DNA of 64,000 nucleotides from NCBI RefSeq assembly GCF_003850565.1, contig NZ_CP027706.1:3534001-3598000 (forward strand), written 5' to 3'. The DNA comes from Pseudomonas sessilinigenes. GTDB lineage: Bacteria; Pseudomonadota; Gammaproteobacteria; Pseudomonadales; Pseudomonadaceae. Position 1 is the first letter of the stretch. The number at the start of each line of letters is the position of its first letter. The notes below the pieces were generated by a model, which searched no databases, was not told where the DNA came from, and was given only the letters and a program-made list of their open reading frames with translations. A program made the translations under genes and the position numbers. Of this stretch, positions 25,850 to 34,815 are shown one piece after another.

Positions 25850-27460
25850 CTAGAACAGTTGGGTGAACAGCCAGTACAGGCTGCCGGAGAGCAGGATCGC
25901 TGCCGGCAGGGTCAGCACCCAAGCCATGGCCAGGTTGCGGATGGTGCGCATCTGCAAGCCGCCGCCGTTGGCCACCATGGTCCCGGCCACCCCCGAGGAC
26001 AGCACGTGGGTGGTGGACACTGGCAGGCCGAACATGTCCGCCGCGCCGATGGTCAGCATCGCCACGGTCTCCGCCGAGGCGCCCTGGGCGTAGGTCAGGT
26101 GGGTCTTGCCGATCTTCTCGCCGACGGTCACCACGATGCGTTTCCAGCCGACCATGGTGCCCAGGCCGAGCGCGATGGCCACCGCGATCTTCACCCACAA
26201 CGGGATGAAGCGCGTGGCATTGTCGATCTGCTGCTTGAACAGTTGCAGCTTGTCGCGGGTGTCCTGGTCGAAATGGCCGATCTGGTTCTTGTCCATCAGG
26301 CGGATGGTTTCACTGGTCAGGTACATGTCGTTGCGCACGTTGCCCATGGCTTCGGCCGGAACCTTGGACAGCGAGCCATAACCCTTCACTTCATTGCCGA
26401 TGGCACCGGCCAGGGCGGCCAGGGCCGGCACCAGTTCGGGCGTGGCTTGCTTGCTGCGCATGTATTCCGAGAGTACCGCGCGAGGATCGGTTGGCGCGGC
26501 CTGTGGAGCACTCTTGACCAGGGCTTGCTGGGTGACTTCGGCCACGGCGGCGAACTGCAGGGCCTGGTCGGCGGGCATGGTGCGATTCAGGGCGTAGGCC
26601 ATGGGCAGGGTGCCCACCAGGATCAGCATGATCAGGCCCATGCCTTTCTGGCCGTCGTTGGAGCCGTGGGCGAACGACACCCCGGTGCAGGTCAGGATCA
26701 GCAGAGCGCGAATCCACCACGGTGGCGGGGTGTCGCCCTTGGGCGCCTTGTACAGCGCGCGGTTCTTGACGAACAGGCGCAGGGCCAGCAATAGCAGGGC
26801 GGCGAACACGAAGCCGATCAGTGGCGAGAACAGCAGGGCGTAGCCGACCTTGGTGGCCTGGCCCCAATCCACACCGCTGGTGCCGTCGCGGCCGTGCATC
26901 AGGGCGTTGGCCACGCCGACGCCGATGATCGAGCCGATCAGGGTATGGGAGGAAGAGGCCGGCAGGCCCAGCCACCAGGTGCCGAGGTTCCACAGGATGG
27001 CGGCGATCAGCAGGGCGAAGATCATGGCGAAGCCGGCGGAAGACCCCACCTGCAGGATCAGCTCCACCGGCAGCAGGGCGATGATGCCGAAGGCCACTGC
27101 GCCGCTGGACAGCAGCACCCCGAGGAAGTTGAACAGGCCGGACCAGACCACCGCGAACTGTGGTGGCAGCGAATGGGTGTAGATCACCGTGGCCACCGCG
27201 TTGGCGGTGTCGTGGAAGCCGTTGACGAATTCGAAGCCCAGGGCGATCAGCAGCGCGACGCCAAGCAGCAGGAACGGGGTCCAGGTGGTGACCGTGGTGC
27301 CCAGTTCATGCATGTCGTGGATCAGGCTGTAGGCGGTGAACAGCAAGCCCATGGCCAATATCGCGAAGAACACCACGAGGGTGAAGGGGCCGGGTTTCTT
27401 ATCCAGTTGCGGTTTGGCGTCGACGCTGGGGGAGGCGACGGTCAGGGAAGGGGTGGCCAT
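25850..27460 (-). CDS. PiT-family inorganic phosphate transporter
   Basis: 536-aa inner-membrane transporter with the two PHO4/PiT signature repeats: GFEFVNGFHDTANAVATVIY (about residue 74) and GVSFAHGSNDGQKGMGLIM (about 262), plus PVSTTHVLSSGVAGTM and LPASSSHTLIGSIIG. Length fits low-affinity H+-coupled phosphate (metal-phosphate) carriers. The start at 27460 (MATPSLTVAS) is preferred to an in-frame ATG at 27538, which would add 26 unrelated residues. Flanked by REP elements on both sides. Confidence 0.95.
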   Translation of the reverse strand: MATPSLTVASPSVDAKPQLDKKPGPFTLVVFFAILAMGLLFTAYSLIHDMHELGTTVTTWTPFLLLGVALLIALGFEFVNGFHDTANAVATVIYTHSLPPQFAVVWSGLFNFLGVLLSSGAVAFGIIALLPVELILQVGSSAGFAMIFALLIAAILWNLGTWWLGLPASSSHTLIGSIIGVGVANALMHGRDGTSGVDWGQATKVGYALLFSPLIGFVFAALLLLALRLFVKNRALYKAPKGDTPPPWWIRALLILTCTGVSFAHGSNDGQKGMGLIMLILVGTLPMAYALNRTMPADQALQFAAVAEVTQQALVKSAPQAAPTDPRAVLSEYMRSKQATPELVPALAALAGAIGNEVKGYGSLSKVPAEAMGNVRNDMYLTSETIRLMDKNQIGHFDQDTRDKLQLFKQQIDNATRFIPLWVKIAVAIALGLGTMVGWKRIVVTVGEKIGKTHLTYAQGASAETVAMLTIGAADMFGLPVSTTHVLSSGVAGTMVANGGGLQMRTIRNLAMAWVLTLPAAILLSGSLYWLFTQLF

Positions 27461-27566
27461 TGCTGGACAATCCTGTGGCTGGAAGGAATGGCTTCCATGA
27501 TCGTTGCCGAATGTTACAGGCAGACTGCCCCAGGTCATGGTTTGTGCAATTGACTGGCCCGTTGAT

Positions 27567-27695
27567 CCGTTTGCCCCGGCGGCTCGTGCCGAGCCGTGCG
27601 CAGACTGCGGCAGCGGCTACACGAGGCGGGGTTGCGGATACGCTGGTGCTGTAGCCGCTGTCGAGCGCCAGCGAGGCTGCGTACGGGCGCGCAGC
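27567..27695. repeat. REP element pair between PiT and CorA-type genes
   Basis: Two units face each other: CTGCGGCAGCGGCTACACG at 27605-27623 and CTGTAGCCGCTGTCGAGCGC at about 27649-27668, followed by CAGCGAGGCTGCGTACGG. Arms GGCAGCGGCTACA and TGTAGCCGCTG pair with little mismatch. The gap between the two transporter genes holds nothing else visible. Confidence 0.8.
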
Positions 27696-27705
27696 GGCCG
27701 CAGGG

Positions 27706-28728
27706 TCAGTAGTCCTGGCGTTTGCGAAAGGCCCAGCGCCCGGCGATCACGGTGAAGGTGACCACCAGCGCCACCAGGATCCAGAAGCCTTCCGGATCGC
27801 CGGAGAACGGAATGCCGCCGACGTTCATGCCGAAGAAGCCGGCGATGATGTTGATCGGCAGGGCCAGTACCGTGACCACGGTCAGGGTGAACAGGGTGCG
27901 GTTGCTCTGTTCGTTGAGGTTGGCGGCAATTTCCTCTTGCAACAGCTTGATCCGCTCCCCCAGGGCCGTGAGGTCGTTGATGATCAGGGCGAACTCTTCG
28001 GTGGACTTGCGCAGTTCCTTGACGTCGTCCTTTTGCAGCCATTGTGGCGGTCGGTTGAGCAGGCGCAGCAACGATCCGGGTTCCAGGGCCAGCAGCCGTT
28101 GCAGGCGCACCAGCACCCGGCGCATGGCTCCCAGTTCGGCACGGTTGGCCGAGGCCCGGGCCGCCAGCAACTGGTCTTCGATCTGGTCGACGCTGAGGCT
28201 GGTCTTGCGCACGATCTGGGTCAGGATTTCCCCCTGGTCCCGTAGCAGGTGCACCAGCAGCTCAAGGGGCGAGCGGAACTGTTCGCCAGCCTTGACCGAG
28301 GACCGCAACTTGTCCACCGAGTGCAGGGGTTGCAGGCGAGCACTGATGATCAGGTTGCTGCGCACGCAGACCCACAGGGTGGAGATGTCCGAGGACACCA
28401 TGCTGCTGAAGTTGAACACCACGTCGTTGACCACCGCCAGCAGGGCCGAGTCCACGTGCTCGATGCGAGTCGAGCGCGAGCCCTCATGCAACGCTTCGAA
28501 GAACTCCTCGGGCAGTTGCAGGTGGGCCTGCATCCAGCGCTCGCAGGCGGCATGGGCCAGGTTCAGGTGCAGCCAGAGAAATTCATCCTGGTGTTCGGCA
28601 GATTGCAGGGCTTGCAGGGCCTTGGCCGAATCCAGTTCGCGACCACGTTCGCCGGGGCGGAAGCGGTAACCGTAGAGCAGGCCAAACAGATCGGAATCGC
28701 GGTGACTCTGGTCGATGCTGTGGTTCAT
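27706..28728 (-). CDS. zntB: CorA-family divalent cation transporter, ZntB-like
   Basis: 340-aa protein with a large cytoplasmic N-terminal domain and two C-terminal membrane helices. The loop after the first helix carries the CorA-family signature: AGFFGMNVGGIPF, with GMN. The tail FRKRQDY is basic, as in ZntB. Helical coiled region: LQRLLALEPGSLLRLLNRPP, then LRKSTEEFALIINDLTALGE. Family members move Mg2+, Co2+ or Zn2+; the ZntB assignment comes from length and overall pattern and should be treated as likely but not proven. Confidence 0.87.
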   Translation of the reverse strand: MNHSIDQSHRDSDLFGLLYGYRFRPGERGRELDSAKALQALQSAEHQDEFLWLHLNLAHAACERWMQAHLQLPEEFFEALHEGSRSTRIEHVDSALLAVVNDVVFNFSSMVSSDISTLWVCVRSNLIISARLQPLHSVDKLRSSVKAGEQFRSPLELLVHLLRDQGEILTQIVRKTSLSVDQIEDQLLAARASANRAELGAMRRVLVRLQRLLALEPGSLLRLLNRPPQWLQKDDVKELRKSTEEFALIINDLTALGERIKLLQEEIAANLNEQSNRTLFTLTVVTVLALPINIIAGFFGMNVGGIPFSGDPEGFWILVALVVTFTVIAGRWAFRKRQDY

Positions 28729-29000
28729 GGGGGCTCGCAGGAGGGACGGTGCCTGGCGCGGGTTTCACAGGTTCACTTGAGCCACATCATGGCAATGCTT
28801 TTTGACGGTTTTGTGACAATTGAAAGTCCATGATTCGCCGCGTTATACCGGTGGTCGGCGGCCCTCAAGAATGTGTCGTCGATGCCGATCACGCTCACAT
28901 GCCACGTGCATTCGAGCTGTCTCGAATGTGCCCGACAGGGAAGTTCGGACTTACGCATGCCTTTTCGGGCCTGTTCCTTCCCTGCCATGAGATCTCCTCG

Positions 29001-30626
29001 ATGTTTTTGCAAAAATCCCTGAGGGCGCAAATTCTTGCCCTGCTGAGTGGCAGCCTGCTGGCGATGCTGTTGATCGCCCTGGCGTGTTTTCAATTGCTGT
29101 CCAATGGCGTGCAGAGCTACCGCGAGCTGATCGAAGGCCCGTTGCACAGTTCGCAGCTGATCGACGAGGCCAACCTGCAGTTCAAGATCCAGGTGCAGGA
29201 GTGGAAGAACGTGCTGCTGCGAGGCAAGCAGCCCCAGGAAATGAACAAGTACTGGCAGCAGTTCGAAGATCGTCAGCGCGACGTGCAGAGCATTTTGGGA
29301 CAGTTGGCACAGACCCCAGACCTGGACGCGTCGCTCAAGAGCCGGGTCCAGCGCTTGGCCCAGGAGCATCTGGCCCTGGGCCAGGCCTACCAGAAGGCCC
29401 GTGATGCCTATGTGGCCGGTGGCGCCGATCCGAGTGCCGGCGATGCTGCGGTCAAGGGCTTCGACCGTGCTGCCAGCGACCAGATGAGCGAGCTGGTGAC
29501 TGAACTGCGCAAGCAAGGCCAGCAGCAGTCGTTGCAGATCAGCTCGGCCGCCGATCGTACGGTGTGGCTGGGCATCCTGGTGATGCTCGTCTCCGGCCTG
29601 TTGATCGGCCTGCTCAGCCTGTGGCTGGTCAACCGCAGCCTGGTGGAGCCGATTCGCCAGTTGATCGACTACGTGGCCCAGCTCAGCCGTGGCCAGTTCT
29701 CCCAGCGGGTGGACAACACGCGCCAGGACGAACTGGGCAAGCTGGCGGCCGCGGCCAACACCCTGCGCGACTTCCTCGCCCAGACCTTCACCAGCCTGCA
29801 GCGCAGTGCCTCGGACCTGGACACCTCGAGCGGCGAGCTCAACTCCATCGCCACCTTGATGTCCCAGGGCACCAACGAGCAGTTCAGCCGTACCGACCAG
29901 GTGGCCACGGCGATGAACGAGATGTCCGCCACGGCCCAGGAGGTGGCGCGCCATGCCGCCGACGCTGCCCGTGCCGCCGACGATGCCGACCAGTCGGCGC
30001 AGCAGGGCGAGCAGGTGATGCAGAGCACCATCGATAGCATCACCCAGATGCGTGGCGAAATCGCCAATACCGCGACCGTGATCCGTCGCCTGGAAGCCGA
30101 CAGCGGGCGGATCGGCAAGGTGCTGGAGGTGATCCAGGGCATCGCCGAGCAGACCAACCTGCTGGCCCTCAACGCCGCTATCGAGGCGGCCCGGGCCGGC
30201 GAGGCCGGGCGTGGTTTTGCCGTGGTCGCCGACGAGGTGCGCAGCCTGGCGCAGCGCACCGCGGCTTCGATCACCGAGATCAACCAGATCATCCAGACCG
30301 TGCAGACCGGTGCCGTGGATGCGGCCCAGGCCATCGAGAGCGGTCAGGAGCGCAGCGAGCAGAGCGTGCAACAGGTGACCGAGGCCGGGGCCATGCTCGA
30401 GCGCATCACCCAGGCGGTGGAAGCGATTCGCGACATGAACCGGCAGATCGCCACCGCTGCCGAGGAGCAGACCTCGGTGGCCGAGGACATCTCGCGCAAC
30501 CTGACCGAGATCACCTCCATCGCCAGCACCAACCTGGACAACGTCCAGCGTACCGAGGCGGCGAGCCGCAACCTGCATGGCCTGTCGGGACAACTGAACG
30601 AAGTCACGGCGCGCCTGAGCGCCTGA
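29001..30626 (+). CDS. transmembrane methyl-accepting chemotaxis protein
   Basis: 541-aa chemoreceptor. TM1 is at about residues 10-32 and a helical periplasmic domain at about 33-188 (four-helix-bundle type, with [20 protein letters not shown]). TM2 is at about 189-211 ([20 protein letters not shown]) and HAMP at about 211-265. The signalling region follows with the conserved hairpin tip [19 protein letters not shown] near 385. ATG at 29001 places TM1 at the N-terminus; the open frame extends 57 codons upstream without membrane or domain features. Ligand unknown. A bidirectional terminator follows. Confidence 0.93.
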   Translation: MFLQKSLRAQILALLSGSLLAMLLIALACFQLLSNGVQSYRELIEGPLHSSQLIDEANLQFKIQVQEWKNVLLRGKQPQEMNKYWQQFEDRQRDVQSILGQLAQTPDLDASLKSRVQRLAQEHLALGQAYQKARDAYVAGGADPSAGDAAVKGFDRAASDQMSELVTELRKQGQQQSLQISSAADRTVWLGILVMLVSGLLIGLLSLWLVNRSLVEPIRQLIDYVAQLSRGQFSQRVDNTRQDELGKLAAAANTLRDFLAQTFTSLQRSASDLDTSSGELNSIATLMSQGTNEQFSRTDQVATAMNEMSATAQEVARHAADAARAADDADQSAQQGEQVMQSTIDSITQMRGEIANTATVIRRLEADSGRIGKVLEVIQGIAEQTNLLALNAAIEAARAGEAGRGFAVVADEVRSLAQRTAASITEINQIIQTVQTGAVDAAQAIESGQERSEQSVQQVTEAGAMLERITQAVEAIRDMNRQIATAAEEQTSVAEDISRNLTEITSIASTNLDNVQRTEAASRNLHGLSGQLNEVTARLSA

Positions 30627-30644
30627 TCCCGGGACCCGCAAAAC

Positions 30645-30681
30645 ACAAGGCCGCGCCCCTTATAGAGGCGCGGCCTTGTGC
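30645..30681. terminator. bidirectional terminator between chemoreceptor and PepSY genes
   Basis: CACAAGGCCGCGCC at 30645-30658 pairs perfectly with GGCGCGGCCTTGTG at 30668-30681 across nine bases. It sits between two convergent stop codons. AAAA precedes it, which gives U-rich ends on the minus-strand transcript. Confidence 0.8.
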
Positions 30682-30691
30682 TATCTGCCGG

Positions 30692-31009
30692 TTACCGGTC
30701 TTGTTTGTTGGCCAGGACCTGGCCGGTCTTGGCATCCAGGTCCACATCCCACTCGATGCCTTTGCCGTCGCGCAATTCCACCTGGTAGACGTAGGCGCCG
30801 CTGGCAGTCTGTTCCAGCTCGGTGTCGGTGATGTTGGCGGCGCTGGTGCCGGGGTGCTGGGCCAGGGCCAGCTGGTTGAGTTTCTCCAGGTCCATGATGG
30901 CGCCCGACTTGAGCAGGCCCGGGATCAGGTCTGGACGGACATCGGCCTGGGCCAGGCCAGCGGTCAGGGTCAGGGCGGTGGCGGCCAGTAGTGCGGAGAA
31001 TTTGCTCAT
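30692..31009 (-). CDS. periplasmic PepSY-domain protein
   Basis: 105-aa protein with a clear signal peptide (MSKFSALLAATALTLTAGLAQA, cleavage after AQA) and a PepSY domain. The domain is seen in ITDTELEQTASGAYVYQVEL, which continues RDGKGIEWDVDLDAKTGQVL. PepSY proteins are thought to bind or inhibit peptidases, or to act near sensor kinases. It is transcribed toward the shared terminator. The target is unknown; no kinase gene is adjacent. Confidence 0.9.
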   Translation of the reverse strand: MSKFSALLAATALTLTAGLAQADVRPDLIPGLLKSGAIMDLEKLNQLALAQHPGTSAANITDTELEQTASGAYVYQVELRDGKGIEWDVDLDAKTGQVLANKQDR

Positions 31010-31166
31010 GGATGATTCCTTGGGGGTGATGGGTTTGGATGGACACAGGTTAACCAGCGCAACTTAATTCACCCTTAATTCCCGCCACCGATTGCGCCGT
31101 TTGTTCAAGCCTGTGGCCGTGGGTGGCCGGCAAGCTGCTGTCTCCTTAATGATGGAGACAAGACGG

Positions 31167-32087
31167 ATGAAACGAATGCTTGCGTGGTTGTATGGGCCGC
31201 TGTTCTTTGGTGGTTTCATCGGCGCCGGTGTCTGGTGGATGGGTAGCGCGGGCGGCTCGGCAGCGGGCCTGCTCTGGCTATTCCTGGCGGCCCTTGGCGT
31301 GTCCTTCCTGGCCGAATGGGGTTTGCCCTATGAGCCCGCCTGGAACCGCTCCCACGGGGATCGGTTGCGCGACTGCCTGCACGCCGTGGTCAACGAGGGG
31401 TTGAATGCCATCGGCCTGCTGGCGCTGCCGGGGCTGGCGATGCTGCTGGCCCATGAGGGCTTGTGGCCCCGGGACTGGCCGCTCTGGGGGCAGTTGTTGC
31501 TCGCGGTTACCGTCGCCGACTGCGGGATCACCCTGGCGCACTACGCCAGTCACCGTTGGGCCTGGCTCTGGCGCCTGCATGCGGTGCACCACAGCGTGCA
31601 ACGCATGTATGGCTTCAACGGCTTGCTCAAGCATCCTTTGCACCAGTTGCTCGAGGCTTCGGCGGGGCTGTTGCCGCTGCTGGTGCTGGGTATCCCGCTG
31701 CCGGTGGCGCAATTGCTGGCCCTGGCCATCGGTGTCCAGTTGCTGTTGCAGCACTCCAATGTCGACATGCGCCTTGGTGTGCTGCGCCTGGTGTTCGCCT
31801 GGGCTCCGGTGCATCGCTTTCATCACATGAAGTACGGTCGTGCCGGGGATGTGAACTTCGGTCTGTTCTTCAACCTGTGGGACGGGTTGTTAGGTACCGC
31901 TTTCTATCGACATGACTATCAGATGCGCCCGGGGGATCTGGGTATAGGCAGCCGTCCGGATTATCCGGTGAACTACTGGGGGCAATTGCTCGAGCCTTTC
32001 AAGGCCCAGCGCTACAGCGCCGAGCCCAAGGTGCCACAGGCCTTGCGCCGGCAGGTCAAGCCAGCAAACGCGTCTTCAGGGTCTTGA
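31167..32087 (+). CDS. fatty acid hydroxylase / sterol desaturase family protein
   Basis: 306-aa membrane di-iron oxygenase. Histidine clusters: HYASH (about 125), HAVHHS (about 138), and HRFHHMKYG (about 216), with HSNVD between. Several hydrophobic segments surround them. Family knowledge: these enzymes hydroxylate or desaturate lipid chains. Three in-frame ATGs exist (31149, 31152, 31167); the last is preferred because GGAG at 31154-31157 lies nine bases upstream. Its 3' end overlaps the convergent AraC gene by 32 bases. Confidence 0.88.
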   Translation: MKRMLAWLYGPLFFGGFIGAGVWWMGSAGGSAAGLLWLFLAALGVSFLAEWGLPYEPAWNRSHGDRLRDCLHAVVNEGLNAIGLLALPGLAMLLAHEGLWPRDWPLWGQLLLAVTVADCGITLAHYASHRWAWLWRLHAVHHSVQRMYGFNGLLKHPLHQLLEASAGLLPLLVLGIPLPVAQLLALAIGVQLLLQHSNVDMRLGVLRLVFAWAPVHRFHHMKYGRAGDVNFGLFFNLWDGLLGTAFYRHDYQMRPGDLGIGSRPDYPVNYWGQLLEPFKAQRYSAEPKVPQALRRQVKPANASSGS

Positions 32088-32736
32088 GAGCCTGGCCCGC
32101 GGTGATGCCGAACAAGGCCTTCAGCGTCCGGGAAAAGTGCGCGGCGTCGGCGAAGCCGGCGTCGTGGGCGGCCTGGGTCATGGGCATGCCTTGCAGCATC
32201 AGGGCCATGGCCAGGCGCAGGCGTCGCCAGAGCACCAGGCGCCGAACCGGCAGGCCCACGTCTCGGGCGAACAAGCGCTCCAGCTGGCTCAGGGAGACGT
32301 TGGCCTGGACCGCTAGCTGTGCCGCAGCGACTTTGCCATCCAGGGACGCGTCCAGTGCCTGTAGTGCGCGTTCGACACGCTGGTCGGCCATGGGCTGGCG
32401 TCGGCAAGTGCGCAGCGCTGCTTCCAGGTCGGGCAGCGTTGGCGTTACATCGCACATGCTCTGGTGCAGGTCCCGGGCATCGATCGACAGCGGTTCGGCA
32501 TAGACGGTGAAGGCAGCTTCGGGAGCCTGGACGATGGCGTGGCGGCACAAGGCCTCGATCAACAGGTAGTGACCGCTGCGCCGTACGCCGTCCAGTTCCA
32601 CGGTAACCGGCTGCCCGGGGGCGATGATCAGTTGGTGGGCGTAATGGGCATGGGCCGTGGTAGGCCCCATGTGCCCATGGACCAGGCCGAAGTCACGGCC
32701 CAGCCAGAGTTCGCCGTTCCAGCGCGAGGCAGGCAT
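32056..32736 (-). CDS. AraC-family transcriptional regulator
   Basis: 226-aa regulator with a cupin-like N-terminal part (HGHMGPTTAHAHYAHQLIIA) and a C-terminal double HTH of the AraC type (VAAAQLAVQANVSLSQLERL, then MTQAAHDAGFADAAHFSRTL). It begins directly after the GDPD stop codon (TGA 32739-32737), so the two are probably cotranscribed. It is convergent with and overlaps the hydroxylase gene. Target unknown. Confidence 0.9.
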   Translation of the reverse strand: MPASRWNGELWLGRDFGLVHGHMGPTTAHAHYAHQLIIAPGQPVTVELDGVRRSGHYLLIEALCRHAIVQAPEAAFTVYAEPLSIDARDLHQSMCDVTPTLPDLEAALRTCRRQPMADQRVERALQALDASLDGKVAAAQLAVQANVSLSQLERLFARDVGLPVRRLVLWRRLRLAMALMLQGMPMTQAAHDAGFADAAHFSRTLKALFGITAGQALKTLKTRLLA

Positions 32737-33864
32737 TCAGTAGCCGCTGGCCTCCAGCAACCGGGTGACGCTGGTGCCGGCCGGACGCTGGAAGTACTTG
32801 AGCAACTGGTCGCTACGGTTGGTGAAAATGCCATCGACCCCGGCGCCGATGACTTTCTGGAAGTCCACCGGTTCGTCGACGGTATAGACATGGACCAGCA
32901 AGCCCTGCTCGTGGGTGTACTGGTTCATCCAGGGTTGTACCAGGTCGGCGTAGCTCTGGTCGCCTCCAGCCGTGAGCGCGGCGGAAGGGCCAGTGCCAAC
33001 GGCGCCCTGGGCCTTGGCGAAATCTACCCAGCGCTTGAACTCGGCCTGGTCCCGGGGTTGCTGGCGGGCATAGAAGGCGGCCTTGTCGGTTTCGCCGCTG
33101 CCGGCGAAGCTCTGCCCGGAGGCTGGCTCGATGCTGCCAGGCGCAAGCCACAGCAACAGCACCTTGGGTACCTGGGGCATTTCCTTGTGGAGCAGTTCCA
33201 GGCTGTGCTTGTCGAAGGTTTGCAGGACCACCTTGCCCTTGCCTTGGCCCACAGCCAGATCGCTCTTGGCCAGGGTCGACCCGGCCGGGCTCAGCCAGCC
33301 GCGGTCCTGGAGCTGTGCCTTGAGGTCATGCTCGATGCCTGGAAACAGCTGGGGTTCCTTGGTCTCGATGTAGAGCCCGGGCTTGTGCGCCGTGCTGCCC
33401 TGGGCGATGTCGATGATTTCATCCAGGGTGAGGATCTGCAGGCCGGCGAAGCCAGGCCGGGCGCGATCGGGGTGGGCCTGGTTGAACCAACTGCCGGCAT
33501 CCAGGGTTTTCAGCTCGGCCATGGTGAAGGCATTGGCCGGGCTGTCCTTGCGCTCGGGGAACTTGCGCGCCACATCGGTGGTGCGTTGCAGGTTGTTGTC
33601 GTGCAGGGCGAACAGCACGCCATCCTTGCTGCGCTGCAAGTCCATCTCCAGGTAATCGGCTCCCAGGTCCCGGGCCAGCTTGTAGGAGGCGGCGGTGGAC
33701 TCGGGGGCATCGAAGGAGGCGCCGCGGTGGGCAATTACCGCTGGCCGGGGAATACCCTGGCGGGCCGCCAGGGCTTCGGGGTCAGGTTGTTCGGCGGCCT
33801 GGGCCAGGCCGCAGGCGAGCATCAGGCCCAGCATCAGGGCGCTGGGGGTGAAGGTTGCTGGCAT
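32737..33864 (-). CDS. glpQ: glycerophosphodiester phosphodiesterase, periplasmic
   Basis: 375-aa enzyme with signal peptide (LMLGLMLACGLAQA). The GDPD domain begins VIAHRGASFDAPESTAAS with the catalytic His/Arg pair, then GADYLEMDLQRSKDGVLFAL and HDNNLQRTTDV. It ends with LLVHVYTVDEPVDFQKVIG and GVDGIFTNRSDQL. It hydrolyses glycerophosphodiesters to glycerol-3-phosphate and alcohols in the periplasm. Length and signal peptide match GlpQ and not the cytoplasmic UgpQ. Confidence 0.93.
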   Translation of the reverse strand: MPATFTPSALMLGLMLACGLAQAAEQPDPEALAARQGIPRPAVIAHRGASFDAPESTAASYKLARDLGADYLEMDLQRSKDGVLFALHDNNLQRTTDVARKFPERKDSPANAFTMAELKTLDAGSWFNQAHPDRARPGFAGLQILTLDEIIDIAQGSTAHKPGLYIETKEPQLFPGIEHDLKAQLQDRGWLSPAGSTLAKSDLAVGQGKGKVVLQTFDKHSLELLHKEMPQVPKVLLLWLAPGSIEPASGQSFAGSGETDKAAFYARQQPRDQAEFKRWVDFAKAQGAVGTGPSAALTAGGDQSYADLVQPWMNQYTHEQGLLVHVYTVDEPVDFQKVIGAGVDGIFTNRSDQLLKYFQRPAGTSVTRLLEASGY

Positions 33865-34109
33865 GCTCGAAATCCTTTCGTGGGGGCGGGTGCAGGGGGT
33901 TATCTTTTAGCAACTCAATGACGCTTGTGCTATCGCCAGAGCGACATGTATCGCTCTGATTCGCATCTTTCACGGTTTTTCCCGGCGCTTTGCAGTAATC
34001 TTGGGCGCCGCAGTTTCCCCATCAGAGGGAAGCCTGAGAACATCGCTTTCCTTGCCTCGCGTGTAGACCATCGATCACCAGCCCTGTGGCATCCACAGCG
34101 AGGTTTACC

Positions 34110-34445
34110 ATGAGCATCACTTCCGAACTCATCTGCCAGGCCGCCGACCAGCTCAAGGGCTTTGTCGGCCTCAATCGCAAGACCGGTCGCTACATCGTGC
34201 GTTTCAGCGAAGACTCCTTCGGCATGGATGTGGCCGATGACGCCATAGTCCCGGCCAGTGAATTCGTCTGGGCACGGGTGTCCGACGAAGCCATGAGCCT
34301 GCGGCGTGAACAGATCCAGTTGCTGCTGGACCAGAACATCGACGATCGGATCAACATCAGTGAACCGTTGCGGGTGTACATGCGCCGCAGCGACCTGCCG
34401 GAAATCCAGGCCGTGCGCAGCCTGCTGCCGGGCGGCCAGGGCTGA
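34110..34445 (+). CDS. DUF2025 family protein
   Basis: 111-aa soluble protein starting MSITSELICQAADQLKGFVG, then YIVRFSEDSFGMDVADDAIV, ASEFVWARV and a helical second half (REQIQLLLDQNIDDRINISE). This is the Pseudomonas-specific DUF2025 family; I know of no assigned function. ATG at 34110 follows AGCGAGGTTTACC. A hairpin follows the stop. Confidence 0.88.
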   Translation: MSITSELICQAADQLKGFVGLNRKTGRYIVRFSEDSFGMDVADDAIVPASEFVWARVSDEAMSLRREQIQLLLDQNIDDRINISEPLRVYMRRSDLPEIQAVRSLLPGGQG

Positions 34446-34456
34446 TCCTCCACCCA

Positions 34457-34486
34457 CTCCCGGACCTTCTCGACGAAGGCCGGGAG
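34457..34486. terminator. hairpin between DUF2025 and ABM genes
   Basis: CTCCCGG-A-CCTTC at 34457-34469 pairs with GAAGG-C-CGGGAG at 34475-34486 around TCGAC. It is placed between two convergent stop codons (34445 and 34492). The T-tract is poor, so termination strength is uncertain. Confidence 0.55.
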
Positions 34487-34491
34487 CGCTC

Positions 34492-34815
34492 TCATTCACC
34501 GAAGCTGTAGGCCCGCTCGACCTTGCTGATCCGGGTATGGAATTGCCGGTACCAATGGCTGCGGCCGCGTTCGCGGATGGTGCTGTGCTCGGCGTGCTGC
34601 TTCCAGCCCAGGATCGCCTCCTCACTGCTCCAGTAGGACACGGTGATACCAAAACCGTCCGCGCCGCGTGCCGATTCCACCCCAAGAAACCCCGGCTGCT
34701 GGCGAGCCAGCGCCAGCATGCGCTCGGCCGCCTGGTCGTAGGCGGGATCGGCTTCACCGCGCTGGGAGCTGAAGATCACCGCGTAGTAGGGCGGGGCAGG
34801 TGTGCCAGCGCTCAT
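34492..34815 (-). CDS. antibiotic biosynthesis monooxygenase (ABM) family protein
   Basis: 107-aa dimeric alpha-beta-barrel protein of the ABM type: YYAVIFSSQRGEADPAYDQA, then MLALARQQPGFLGVESARG, ITVSYWSSEEAILGWKQHAE and HWYRQFHTRISKVERAYSF. These small enzymes can be cofactor-free oxygenases, but many have unknown roles. ATG at 34815 overlaps the stop of the glutaminase-like gene upstream (four bases), so the two are coupled. Confidence 0.9.
   Translation of the reverse strand: MSAGTPAPPYYAVIFSSQRGEADPAYDQAAERMLALARQQPGFLGVESARGADGFGITVSYWSSEEAILGWKQHAEHSTIRERGRSHWYRQFHTRISKVERAYSFGE

Noticed and set aside
20119..28705. CRISPR array suggested by repeated GTAGCCGCTGCCG units
   Set aside because: Units are widely and irregularly spaced, occur in both orientations as palindrome pairs and lack spacers of constant size; they are REP elements.
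32464..33921. 485-codon plus-strand frame across the GDPD gene
   Set aside because: The minus strand encodes a complete GDPD enzyme with signal peptide; the plus frame is Gly/Gln/Leu-rich shadow.
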